Assembly: GCA_009760855.2 (NCBI GenBank)
Contig: WPIO01000042.1
Location: forward strand, 160,001-224,000
Source of the DNA: Cristatella mucedo
Lineage: Eukaryota; Bryozoa; Phylactolaemata; Cristatellidae
DNA length: 64,000 bases
Direction of reading: 5' to 3'
The translations under genes were made by a program, and so were the position numbers. Under the pieces are notes generated by a model that searched no databases, was not told the origin of the DNA, and saw only the letters and a program-made list of their open reading frames with translations. Position 1 is the first letter of the stretch, and the number at the start of each line of letters is the position of its first letter. Positions 10,782 through 22,029 of this stretch are shown one piece after another.

Positions 10782-11787
10782 TCTTCACATTTGCACTGCT
10801 ACTGCTCAACTGCAGCAACTATTAGGGTGGCTCTCTAAACCAGAAGTATCAATCCCCCTAAATTCTGGCCATTCTGTTAAAAGACATACGCTGCTCTCAT
10901 AGCTTTGACTATCGCCTACAAATCTTCGATGCTACCACCACTCCAGAAAGCAGCTCTGCATTCTTTTACGAAAGCCTGACCTGATGAAGGATTGGCCGTC
11001 CTCGAGCAGTGCACCCTGGTATTGCTCGCTTTCGGAAATCCGGTTTGCATACCTCTGCTTAAATAGCTCCGCTCTAGCGAGACTACGGCGCAGGTTGTTT
11101 GGAGATTCGTTCGTACCGATATTTGCCGATTCAGCAGACGTCAGATGAATTGTGGCCGCTCTTCAAGCGCCAGTTGCACGACCTTTCAACTGCATGCCGC
11201 CAGACTATCTGACTCGTTTGCCAAGGAACGCCGGGCTTTCCAGTGCGTCTTCCCTAACTTGAAACGAGCGACTCGTTCGAGCTACAAAAGCTACGTTCGT
11301 GGCAGAAGCCGCGACGCTCAATAAAGTCCACCCAAGTCGTGCCCTTCAAAAGGCTCCCCTCATAGCAAGTAAATATAACCGGTGGAACAATATTATAAAG
11401 ACTGACGATCAAAGGCACTGAAGATTATCTAGTTTACGAAGCTGCAAGACGGGCAAAAAATGTCTTCGCTAGCAGAAGTGATGCGACGGCGGGTAGACTT
11501 TTTCATAAACGTTTTAGCTGCCTAGAAATAAAGCTATGTATCGCTGTATTTAATTTACCTTTTATGTGCAAGGTAGGCTCCTTGGTATAAGTAAAAATTC
11601 GTATTCGCTTTCCTCTGACGCCCCTTCTATCTACTCCTCGGATGAGATTAATTTTTAAATTGATTTTCACCGACGACCTTGAAGGCGAGCACGTTGAACA
11701 CTGGTCCAAACTAGGGCGGCATATTGCCAGCAATTAAACTTTTACTTACGTTGCGAAGCTGCCATGCTGAATGCAAAGAAAAGTTAA
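10782..11787. other. Unassigned sequence
   Basis: No clear feature. A minus-strand frame at 11503-11733 (76 residues) has no recognisable family. Confidence 0.4.
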
Positions 11788-12059
11788 ACTAAAACTAGCC
11801 AATAAAAGTAAAACTTTAGCAGCTCTTTCTCACTATAATGTTTGCTAGGTCATAATTTTACCATACAATTTCAAAATATAGCCAACATTTTGGACTAGAA
11901 CTACACCGATACTCGCCCTCATGCCGTTGCGATTGCCGGGCACAATCTAGGCTTTTACTTCTACGTCGATTAAATTCAGCTGTACTTCTGATTTCAACCC
12001 TCCAAGCCATCCACCACGTCGAATTCTCTCAACTCCCCTGCTGCATGTATTCATGACAT

Positions 12060-13035
12060 CTGCACACGAATGGCAGCAAACTTTCTTAAATTAAAGAATG
12101 ATAAAACCAACTTACTGGTTACGGGAACACCAAGTGTGATTCGGAAAAAGGAAAGGCTAACGCTCAAAATCGGCTCTGCCAGCATCACTCCAGTTGATTT
12201 AGCACGAAATCTAGATGCTGTGCTGCAAAGTGACCTTTCATTAGACAACCACACCAGCTCCACAGTAAAGTCTGCCTTCTTTCAGTTACATAGTATTGCT
12301 AAAATCGAGTTTTATAGACAGAGCTGACACATCTAAATTAGTCAATGCATTGTGACATCCGTCTTGCCTTTTGTAACTCACTGCTTGCTGGTCTACCGGC
12401 TTGTGTAATCAGGTGCTTACAGCTGATGCAAAACTTTGCAACTACGCTTGTCTGTCGTGAGCGTTGCAGTTGCCACATCCCAACCCTTCTCGCCGACCTG
12501 CACTGTCCAGCTCCCAGTCATGCAACCCGTCGATTTCAAGGTTGTGTCACTCACTATTAGGTCCCTTCATTCTTTGGCTCCAGCCTACCTATCAGATCTA
12601 CTCCCCCGCCAAGCTTAGCATCGTATCATTCGTTTTTCGGAATCTGATTGTTTACCTACCTCGTACGAACGCATAATGCTTTGCAGACCGTGCCTTTAGT
12701 TCACATGCTCCGAAAGCCTGGAACTTACTCCCGACTTTCGTCACAATATCTCCTTACTTGACCAGTTTGAGAAGAAACTGAATACGCATCCATTTATCTC
12801 AGTATTTATTGGATCTCTGCAATTCGTCCTAAATGTGCTTATGTGTGCTGACACTGTGCATGCTGCTACATACCATATTGCCTGCTGACCCTGTAGATAT
12901 AATCCCGGACCACGCTATTCATGTGGTTTATCAAGCATGCTACTACTAACCATTGGATCGTGCTTCCTTTGGAGCAAATGTAAAGCGCCTTAAAAGAGAT
13001 TGAGTTCTCAGATGGCGCTGTGTCAAACGTATTAT
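12060..13035 (+). mobile_element. LINE-A RT C-terminal and 3' fragment
   Basis: Begins with a segment equivalent to AANFLKLKNDKTNLLVTG, passes through the C-terminal ORF region and ends with the hairpin (aaagcgcct, agagattgagttctca) and an att-rich tail near 12980-13035. The frame is broken several times. Confidence 0.82.
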
Positions 13036-13049
13036 TATAACTATTATTG

Positions 13050-13300
13050 TCATCAATTTGTTAACCCCTATTTATCGTGTCCGCGCGATTCTTGCATGCT
13101 CATGCACAGACACTTTGCGTTCTGCCACTGACCGTATTCGCATGCTGACTCTTTGCATGTCACTTGTAACAATGTTACGCTCGAGGACGCCGTGAATACT
13201 ACTCCGAAGATCATGCTTCCTTTACAGCATACGTGAATTGAATAGAAAGAGACCGAGTTTTCTGAGGGCGCTATGCAGATGTATTATTATTATTAGAGTA
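13050..13300 (+). mobile_element. LINE-A 3'-end fragment
   Basis: 3' region with gagaccgagttttctgagggcgctatgcagatg and a (tta)n tail, following directly on the previous LINE-A copy. Confidence 0.75.
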
Positions 13301-13317
13301 ACAAATATTATTGCAGT

Positions 13318-14672
13318 AACTCTTATTGTATGTCATTAGCCTCAGGTCATGTCCCAGTACCTTTCAAAAAGCCATAGTCGGGCCATTTCTCAAAAAACCT
13401 AACCCGACCAAGAGAACTTGAGCAACTACCGCCCAGTTTCCCTTCAACCATTCCTATCAAAGACAGGTCGTGGGGGACCAGCTGAACTCGTATATTGAAA
13501 CTTCAAACCTTGCAAATAAGTTCCAGTCTTGCTTTAGAGCTAATCACTCCAAAGAATCAGCTTCGCTTAATGTGTACAACGACCCACTTAGGAATGCAGA
13601 CATGGGTAGAGTATCTCTGCTTCTTTTGCTCGATCTTTCGGCAGCTTTTGATACTATCGATCACCAAGTTATTCTATAGCACCTCTCATCTCGTATGGGC
13701 ATCACCGGCACTGCATTGTACTGATTCAGGTTCTATGTCAGTGGGAGACTCCAGAGTACTGATGTGAACGGACAAAGATCAGCTGAGGACTCTCTAAAAT
13801 ATGGGGTACCTTAGAGGCACGCGCTTGGTCCGGTTCTTTTCACGGTTTATACTCTTCCTCTTGCTGATGTGATTGCCAAGCACAATCTTGGCTTTCACTT
13901 CTAAGCGGATGATACTCAGTTGTACGTTTGCTTTGATCCCTCCCAGCCTTCGAGCACCTCAAATTCTATCGACTAGATTCCTGTATGTATTGATGACATC
14001 CGCACATGGATGTCAGCAAATTTTTTTAAACTAAACGATGATAAACTAACTTACTAGTTATGGGCAAACCCAGTGTGATTCAGAAATTGGATAGGCTGAC
14101 ACTCAAAATTGGCTCCGCCAGCATATCTCCTGTTGAATCAGCTCGATATCTAGGTGTCTTGTTCCAAAGTGACCTCTCGTTAGACGACCATATCAGCTCC
14201 ACAATCAAGTCTGCCTACTTTCAGATACATAACATTGCTAAAATTCGGGCTTGTTTAGATGAGGATGCCACGTCTAAGTTGGTCCGTGCATTTGTGACAT
14301 CCCGTCTTGACTTCTGTAACTCACTGCTTGCTGGTCTACCGGCATGTGCAATCAGGCGCTTACAGCTGGTGCAAAACTCTTCAGCCAGGCTTTTCTGTCG
14401 CGAGGGTCGCAGTTGCCACATCACACCACTTCTAGCCAACCTGCACTGGCTCCCAGTCTCATGCAACGGATCGACTTCAAGGTTTTGTCGCTCACTTTTA
14501 GGTCAATTCATTCTATGGCTCCAGCCTATCTCTCAGATCTACTCCCCAACCAGGCCAAGTGTCGTACCACCTGCTTTTCGGAATCCAACAGTTTACCAAT
14601 ACCTCGTACAAATCTCAAATCCTTAGGAGACCGTGCATTTAGTTCGTATGCTCCCAAAGCCTGGACCATGGA
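13318..14672 (+). mobile_element. LINE-A RT fragment ending in a LINE-B junction
   Basis: Covers RT from the segment before NYRPV through LLDLSAAFDTIDHQVIL (13470-13679), a degraded YADD region near 13890-13925 and a 188-residue open frame at 14060-14626. It stops inside the agcctgga motif at about 14667, where LINE-B sequence starts at its own YADD box. It lacks its own 3' tail. Confidence 0.85.
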
Positions 14673-15742
14673 ATAGGATATCACTTCTATGCTGACGATA
14701 CTCAGTTGTATTTGTCATTTAAACCGTCGGAATCTGCTGCAGCAACTGAGAAACTGAATGCTTGCCTTGCCGATATTCGATCCTGGATGTCGGAAAACTT
14801 CCTGAAATTAAATGACGATAAAACCAAACTGCTTCTCATAGGACACCCTAAGAGTGTGGCTGGATTAAAAGGCTTTGCCGTTCTAATAGGCGATGCTATT
14901 GTGTGACCTATACCACATGCTCGTAATCTAGGTGTCGTGTTCGACAGCTGCCTCAATTTCAAAAGCTTCATTCAGAAGACTGCCTCTACAGCTAGCCATC
15001 ACATCCGATCCCTATCCAAGATTAGAAGCTGTCTCCCACAGTGGCTTGTAAAAAATTTAACTAGCTCTTTAGTTCTGTCTCGGCTTGATTATTGTAATTC
15101 TCTTTTGGCTAGGCTACCAAAGAAACCTATTATGCCACTACAGCGGACTATGAATATGGCTGCAAGGCTGGTCTTCAAGTCCCAGCGGTTTGAGCACGTG
15201 TCACCTTTGCTGGAAGAGCTAGGATGGTTGCCGGTTGAGCAAAGGATACAGAGCAAAGTTCTTACGCTGACCCACAAGGCCCGCCATGGCTTGGCTCCTT
15301 CATACCTTGCTTAACTGCTGCATCAGTTTCAGCCTGTTCGCGCCCTCAGGTCCTGTGTGGACAATAAATTAGCTGTCCCATTCCTCCACTTAAAGACAGT
15401 TGGCGACAGAAGCTTTAGCTCTGCAGGTCCTAGACTGTGGAACTCGCTTCCACAATTCTTACGCAACGACATCTACTCTCCAACTGCTGACTATGGCACA
15501 TCTTTTTCAGCGGTCCTGAACTGCTACTTCCATGCTACTCACTACCTCAACTGCTCTCCTAACTCTGCTATGCTTCCCACTTTCTCTTTGTTGCGTGAGA
15601 CGAAGTCTGTTGGCTACCGAATGCGTACCGAAAGCCGCTTAGGCTGTGAGTTCGCTATACAAAACTCACCTGCGTAACGCCCACATGGTCTTTATGACTT
15701 TGTGGAGTTTCTGACGGAGATACATTACATTACATTACATAA
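14673..15742 (+). mobile_element. LINE-B RT C-terminal half and 3' end
   Basis: Starts with GYHFYADDTQLYLSF at about 14680-14725. It continues through WMSENFLKLNDDKT, the 14937-15314 frame (SLSKIRSCLPQWLVKNLTSS, then LVLSRLDYCNSLLARLP) and a C-terminal 106-residue frame at 15357-15677 (VGDRSFSSAGPRLWNSLPQF). The 3' end is gtggagtttctgacggagatacattacattacat. One stop separates the last two frames. Its last ~400 bases are almost identical to 61975-62383, so LINE-B was active recently. Confidence 0.88.
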
Positions 15743-16072
15743 CTGACTCCTGACTTGCGTCACAACATCCCCTGACTTGACCGCATTTAAAAAGAACTTA
15801 AAAACACCTATTTAGGACGGCATTTAGTGGGTCCCGGTGATTCGTCTTTCATGCACTTATGCGTGCTGACACTGTGCATTATGCAACTAACCACACTTGC
15901 ATGCTGACCCTGTGCATGTCACCTCTAACCATGTTATTCATTTTGTTTATCTAGCATATTACTCACCATTCAATCGCGTTTCCCTTTGAAGCAAATGTAA
16001 AGCGCCTAGAAAGAGATTGAGTTCTGAGGGTGCTTTATTAAGAGCACTATTATTATTATTATTATTATTCCT
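15743..16072 (+). mobile_element. LINE-A 3'-end fragment
   Basis: Starts at the tgacttgaccgca motif, includes the 3' region and the hairpin (agcgcctagaaagagattgag, then ttctgagggtgcttt), and ends in (tta)n at about 16045-16070. Confidence 0.85.
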
Positions 16073-16654
16073 ATCTATATACAATTCGATTGATGGTTCA
16101 TTTACACATGGTTCATTTGTCTTGTCACGATCTTAGCAGCTAGCGCTAGCTCAATCAGCCTATCACTGAAACTTGTATCCTCACCCACAGTGCCAACAAT
16201 GTCGAGGGATGAAGAGGAGGATGAGACATTGGGGCTAGCTCTCTATTACATCTGATCGTGGCTTTCTAAAGAAATTTGTCTTTTTTCTCTTCCTGCTGCT
16301 TGTGAGCTGGCAGATGCTAGCGGGACTGTGCAGGCCTTCAATCTTACCTGCTTCGGCAGTGTAAAAGCCTATCTATAAATAATTTTGGTGTTAAGAGGTA
16401 ATAAGTTATCGTAAACAAAGCCTTTAATGTATCCATAGCTTAACTGGCCATTCTACTGGCAGGGTATCATGCCTAAATGTGAGCTGGTCAGATCCAAGCG
16501 ATCTTAGGTTTTTCAGATTTTACCAGACAACTCTATGGAAGAGTTTAAGAGACTACCCTGCTGCTCGGATGTTTAGGCCAATTTTTGCAATCCCTGAAGT
16601 CGTCTCTTCCCCTTACTGTGGGGTGGCGACTCCTTGGGCGTGTTAAAATCGTCG
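16073..16654. other. Unassigned sequence
   Basis: No repeat or exon recognised. Partial resemblance to LINE flanks cannot be excluded. Confidence 0.35.
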
Positions 16655-17263
16655 AATGCGTGTATTGATGACATCCGCACGAAGATGGCAGCAAATTTTC
16701 TCTTAAATTGAATGATAATAAAACTTGTTTACTAATTATGGGCAAAGCAAGTGTGGTTCAGAAATACGAAAGGCCAACACTCAAAATCGGCTCTGTCAGC
16801 TTATGCCCTGTTGAATCTGCACGAAATCTAGGTGTCATGTTCCAAAGTGACCTTTTATTAGCCGACCACACATGCTCCACGGTTAAGTCTACCAACTTTT
16901 AGTTACATAACATTTCTGAAATTCGGGCTTGTTTAGGGATACCCCTTTTAAATTGGTCCATGCATTTGTGACATCGCGTCTTGTGGGTCTACCGACCTGT
17001 GCAATCAGGCGCTTACAGCTGGTGCAAAACTCTGCTGCTACGCTTTGTCTGTCGTGAGCTTCGCAGTTGCCACCTCTCACCGACCTGCACTGGTTTCCAG
17101 CCAAGCAATGCATCGACTTCAAACTTTTGTCATTCACTTTTAGGTCTTTTCATTGTTTGGCTCCAGCCGACCTTTCAGATCTTCTCCCACACCAGGCTAA
17201 TCATAGTAACGGTAGATCTGATCAGGTTTTCGGTATCTTATTGCTCACCTTTACCGCGCACAA

Positions 17264-17412
17264 ACCGAGCTGGTTTGGTCCAGCGGTTGAGGTGCTCGCC
17301 CCAACCAAGGTCTTGCTGAGGTCGTGGGCTCGAGCCCCGAGGCAGATGTGAAGTGCCTGAATAGAGATTAAGTTCTCTTGGGGCACTATACAAATGAATT
17401 ATATTTATATTT
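17264..17412 (+). mobile_element. SINE-2, copy nested in LINE-A
   Basis: tRNA-like head (gagctggtttggtccagcgg, then ttgaggtgctcgc), B-box-like gggctcgagcccc near 17327-17339, and a 3' hairpin gtgcctgaatagagattaag with ttctcttggggcac, followed by aattatatttatattta. The 3' part is a version of the LINE-A tail. Confidence 0.9.
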
Positions 17413-17650
17413 ATCCTTTTTAGATCGTGCCTTTACTTTGTATGCTCCCGAAGCCTGGCACTCACTCCCGACTTTCGTTACATCTCCTGACTTGACCACC
17501 TCTAAAAAGGAAACTAAAAAAGCACCTATTTATCACAACATTTAGTGGGCCCTATGATTCGTCATTTATGTGCTTATACATGCCGACACTGTGCATGCAG
17601 CCACTTACCGTATTTGCTTGCTGACCCTTTGCATGTCGCCCCTAACCATG

Positions 17651-17792
17651 CCGAGCTGGTTTGGCCCAGTGGTTAAGGTGCTCGCCCCAACCAAAGTTCG
17701 GCCGAGGTCGTTGGCTCGAGCCCTGTGGCATATGTGAAGCGCCTGAATAGAGATTAAGTTTTCTTGGGGCGCTATACAAATGAATTATATTC
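17651..17792 (+). mobile_element. SINE-2, second copy nested in the same LINE-A
   Basis: Very similar to the copy at 17264, with head gagctggtttggcccagtgg, ggctcgagccctg, and the same hairpin tail. Both insertions have the orientation of the host LINE. Confidence 0.9.
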
Positions 17793-18064
17793 TTGTTGTT
17801 TATTGAGCATGCTACTAGTAACCAATCGATCGTGCTTCCTTTGCAGCAAATGTAAAGCACCTAGAAAGAGATTGAGTTCTCTGAGGTGGCTTTATCGAAT
17901 GTTGTTATCAAAAAATAGTCGGACGTAGTGGGTAAGGCAATTCTCCAGCGTAACCAACACAGCGACTGCAACGGAAGAACTCTATTATATAGATAAAGCA
18001 GTAACAAGCATTGTAGTTATAATCTTTAAAAAATATTTTTAACCGATGCAATTTCTATTTATGA

Positions 18065-18472
18065 TCATTGTTGCTGGTTTACTGAGTTTAGAGTAGAAAC
18101 AGCGAGTGGTAGTATTTCCACTTTGAGGGCTGTAGACGCCTTCTGCTCGAGCCAGTCGCTTGCTGCTTCGCATCGCATCGCTGAGTTTTGATCCAAAGAT
18201 CCTGACGTGCTCGAGCGATTTAGTTTGCTTAGATTGATAATTCCTTCTAGCTGCTCGTGAAGTGACGGTTCTGTTGCAATATCTAGACCGCCGACAAAGA
18301 GAAATACGCCGAGGTGAGCTGCTACCAAGCCGGGCATGCTTTCGGCCATTTTTAGCTTGCCTCGTAAAATCCGCTTCGCGAGCTTATTTGACGCCTTGAC
18401 CACTTTCTACAACATGCGAGCCTCTTCTGTCGTGCATTAGAACCACTCATGGCTAAGATTTGGAATCTGACC
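18065..18472 (-). pseudogene. Unrecognised sequence family R, copy 1
   Basis: Minus-strand sequence from about 18472 to 18200 is homologous to 37592-37860 on the plus strand. The shared reading frame includes KVVKASNKLAK and MAESMPGLVAAHLGVF here, against KVAKASNKLVK and MAGSMPASVFYLCVSF in the other copy. This copy has a TAG at about 18412-18414 where the other has CAA. The frame stays open for 112 codons to 18065. There is no ATG at the 5' end of the open frame, so it is not a complete gene. No known family recognised. Confidence 0.5.
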
Positions 18473-18934
18473 ATTTTATTTGCGTCATGTTTGGCTCACA
18501 AGGCCCTTCTGGAACCATCGCGACAACGTTGCTTTCTATGCGAACTAGCGACTGCTTTTGGCTCGCTTATGCTAATCTTACATTATTGTTAATTGAAAGC
18601 TTGATACTTGATGTAAAGCTAGATGTTTCAGAGTTGTCGTTTGTGAACTGTATGCTAGACAATGGTTTCTGGCTGTCATTTTATTACCATTTGCCAGCCT
18701 TTGTGTTTAGGCTATTTCTATTCGTTTGTTATCGAGGTTTCCTTTTTATAACTAAAAATTAATTTTGCTAAGGATGCCTGGTGGTAGCCCACGGGTAAGT
18801 TTATTTCACTTCGCGAGCCAGGCCGTGGAATGGAGTGGTGCAGCAGACAGTTCTATATTTCTCTCTACAGCGGGGAGTTACAGCAGCTACATATCTTCTG
18901 CTTCATCAGAAGCAACGCTATTTAGTCAAGTTAA
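18473..18934. other. Unassigned sequence
   Basis: Contains a 100-codon plus-strand frame with no recognisable family; nothing else seen. Confidence 0.35.
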
Positions 18935-19225
18935 ACTGGTTTGGCCTTGTTTGACCTAGTGGTTAAGCCTTTAACGGCTGGCCTGTAACGGCAGAGGTAC
19001 TGGTGAACGTTTTACATTGAGCACACTACTGCTAACCATTGTATCATGCTTCTTTTGAAGCTTATATAAAGTAAATAAGTGCTCTGGTGGCGCTATACCA
19101 ACACATTATTATTTATTAATGTAATTGGTGACCGAGGTCGTGGGCTTTCGCCCTGTCGCATATGTGAAGTGCCTGAATAGGGATTATGCTTCCTTAGGGC
19201 ACGGTACGAATGATTCGTATTTATG
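18935..19225 (+). mobile_element. SINE-2 pieces around a LINE-A tail
   Basis: SINE-2 head at about 18935-19000 (actggtttggccttg, gacctagtggttaag). A LINE-A tail follows at 19005-19115 (ttgagcacactactgctaac, gtggcgctatacc), then a second SINE-2 body and tail at 19125-19225 (gaccgaggtcgtgggc, gtgcctgaatagggatt). Confidence 0.7.
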
Positions 19226-19364
19226 TTTGTGCATTTATTTTGCGTAAGAGTAATCGCAATTCGATCAGATTTGGTAACGCCGATTGCCTTGACAAAACTG
19301 ATTTCCTGAGTACGTGAGGGGCTGGGAAAGCATTGCTTTCTGCCGATAGGCAATCCAAGTTATT

Positions 19365-19905
19365 CAGCGATTGGAAACGCTAACAATCCCATTCGGCTCT
19401 ACTGACATATCTCCTGTTGAATCTGTACGAAATCTAGAAGTCATCTTTCAAAGTAACCTTACATTAGACGACCACATCAGGTGCACAGTCAAGTCGGCTA
19501 CTTTTAGCTACAGAACATTGCTAATATTCGGGCTTGTTTGGACGAGGATACCACATCTAAATTTGTCTATGCATTTGTGACATCCTGTCTTGACTTCTGT
19601 AACTCACTGCTTGCTGGTCGGTCCGGTTCACTCAGGCGCTTATAGCTGGTGCACGTCACTGCAGCTATGCTTGTCTGTCGTGAGCGTCGAAGTTGCCCAA
19701 TCACTCCACTTTTCGCCGACCTGCACAGGCTTCCATTGAAGCAAGGCATTGAATTCCAAACTTTTGTCGCTCACTTTTGGTCCCTTGATTTTGCGGCTCC
19801 AACCTACCCATCAGATCTACTGCCCCACCAGGCTAACCATCGTACCACATGCTTTTCGGAATCTAATCGTTTGCCGATACCTCGCACAAACTTCAAATCG
19901 AAATT
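19365..19905 (+). mobile_element. LINE-A RT C-terminal fragment
   Basis: Recognised by ISPVESVRNLEVIFQSNLTLDDHI at the start (19390-19470) and the C-terminal cysteine/arginine-rich region at 19650-19900 in shifted frames. It ends at caaacttcaaatc, where antisense LINE-A begins. Confidence 0.82.
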
Positions 19906-20720
19906 GCTCAGGCTGTCTTGGTCTTGTGTTGCTTTTTTGAGTAGTGACCGATTACAGCCTTTTTGAAAGGTGCTGGGACATGACCTGAGGAGAATGACAT
20001 ATTTATGATGTTAGTTATGAATGGCAGCATTAGATCAATTCGTCGTAGAAGCAGGACAGTGGGAATATGGCCCGAAGGACTAGTTGTCTTCTTTGATTGG
20101 GATATGACCTTCAGGACGAGGTCACTAGTGAACTGCCTCCATGTAGACACGTTATGGACAGAATGACATCTTCTTGTGGTCATATAAACAGGATTTGGTA
20201 ATAATAGGTAATCACAAATTGCAATTGTATGAGAAAATTTGGTAGAGTGTGTAACCCTTAATGTGAGTAGAGCCGTGCACATGAGCCACAAGAGACATCG
20301 AGTCAAAGAACAAATTCAGTGCTGAAGGCTACAGATTAGTTATCAGAGTGAATATTGAAATCACCCGTAACAAAGAAGGATCGATTTCTCGCATGCATAC
20401 TCGTAATGAGATTGGAGAGATTGAGATACAGGAAGACTTGGTACCTCGTCGGCGATATACTACCGTCACAATCGGTAGCTATGCCAGGTGAAATCAAGAC
20501 AATAAATTCGAAAGACTGCTTCGAGGGTTCTGCACAAGGTTTGAAGTCAAATTTCGAGCGAACGATAATAGAAACGCTATCTCCAGTTTTGATCGATCTA
20601 GGGTTGTAAAAGTATGAGAAACCAGTTGGGGGTAGCTTCTCTTCAATTGTCGGGCAGTTTACCGATTGTAACCAAGTTCCAGCCAATGTGACCCGATCGA
20701 GAAGTTTATCAGAAATAAGG
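19906..20720 (-). mobile_element. LINE-A linker and endonuclease fragment
   Basis: The only segment in the window with the endonuclease domain. On the minus strand 20686-20336 encodes 116 residues ending in RSFFVTGDFNIHSDN, the GDFN motif of the apurinic-like endonuclease of non-LTR elements. A linker follows, then the start of the RT region down to 19906. It lies tail-to-tail with the plus-strand fragment at 19365. This shows LINE-A has an endonuclease-RT layout of the L2/CR1 type. Confidence 0.8.
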
Positions 20721-20939
20721 TCGCCTATTACTAAGGGTTTTTATGTTCAACGAATTACCGAAATCCACCGCGATCCACTCTCATTAGGCTAACATTGACC
20801 AGTCATTAACGTTGCCAGGCTCGAATTCTGCATTGATATTGTATTACACCTTCGATTTTATCTCCCTACCAAATTTCATGTCGCTTTGCATACGGGCACC
20901 TATGAAATGAGCCTTGACGGCTGACGCCTATACCTGCAT

Positions 20940-22015
20940 TCCACCGCCATCCAATCTACAAATTAGCTGTGCACATCTCCAAAACAGTTTGGAATATCAA
21001 ACTACCCACCCGTACAATGAACCCAGAAAAATTCTCGAGATTCCGCTTATATATTCTCACGAGGTCTATTGAAATAATGTCGCAGTGGCCCAGGCTAATA
21101 CCATAATGCACTGCGTTCCACCAAATAACGAAAGAAATACTGTTCGAAAAGCTCCTTTTTCGATTGCATGGGACAGCACACACTGGGAACATTGCCCTTA
21201 AAGAAAATTTCACTTGCATCGGCACGGCCGTTCTCGTGCAGTGCTCTGCAATTGAATGCAGTAGCCTGGGCTAAAACCACGATCCACTTCAATCCACCGC
21301 GAAAAAGTCGAAATAGATTGCGCCAAACTCCAGTTTTTATTGCCATGCTGTGTGCACAACCACGTAAAATTAAAAAAAATGTGCATTCTTCCACTGTTGC
21401 AATGGGCGGCAATCGCCCGAAATGACCTAGGAACCTACTGCATTCCACTCTATTCCACTGCAAATCACCCTCAAATCGCCATCGCGGAGATCTAATTGAC
21501 GTTGCATATAGGACTAGACTCAGTTCAAAGTACACCCACAAAATTTCACTCCATTGTGCACAGGCGTTCGCACGCAATGCACTGCAATCGACTGCAACTA
21601 CCCGGTTCCATATCCCAATCCGCCGCAAACCACTGCAACCCACCGCACTGCGACCTGAACGCATCCACTAGAACCTCTAATTATGATTTCATGCTGCTCT
21701 GGTCTTTGGTTATTGTGTAATCGCATAACTTCACTGCAGTTGCCTTTACCATTCTACAGTAATGCACTGCAATCGACTGCAACTGCCCCGGACCAGTACG
21801 TCAATTCAACACAACCCGTTGCAAAACGAACAGAATACGTACACTTTAAGCTTTAATAGTGATTGCACGTTGCTCTCATCTTCGGTTAGTGTGAAATGTC
21901 AGACAATTTCATTACAATACCTCGACCATTCGGCAGCAATGAACAGCAATTGACTTTAATGGTCGGGGCAGAGTCTGCAATCTACAGCAATCGAATGATA
22001 AATGCCCTTAAATCT
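20940..22015 (+). repeat. Degenerate ~165-185-bp satellite-like array
   Basis: About six diverged units. The anchor motif aatgcactgcaatcgactgc is exact at about 21577 and 21762 and degraded near 21100, 21240, 21400 and 21940. The sequence before it aligns between units (aaaatttcact followed by cattctacagtaatg-like sequence). Units are roughly 60-65% alike by eye. No coding sense: open frames on both strands here are by-products of the repeat. Confidence 0.7.
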
Positions 22016-22029
22016 GTTTTGCAATGCTC

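Larger units (their letters stand above)
11788..14247 (+). repeat. Duplicated block B, copy 1
   Basis: Nearly identical by eye, in the same orientation, to 26137-28179. The second copy lacks about 420 bases that correspond to roughly 12243-12663 here. The block consists mostly of LINE-A fragments. Confidence 0.9.
16655..17905 (+). mobile_element. LINE-A copy split by two SINE-2 insertions
   Basis: LINE-A sequence runs 16655-17263, resumes at 17413-17650 and again at 17793-17905. Each resumption continues close to the point where the element broke off (the caaacctcaaatccttt region; the cctaaccatgttattcttgttg region). Frames are broken throughout. The hairpin tail is at 17845-17890. Confidence 0.87.

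Noticed and set aside
18460-18762. 100-codon frame with hydrophobic stretches
   Set aside because: AT-rich sequence next to a pseudogene fragment; no family resemblance or splice context.
21095-21664. 189-codon minus-strand frame
   Set aside because: It covers the degenerate satellite; the frame is not kept between repeat units.
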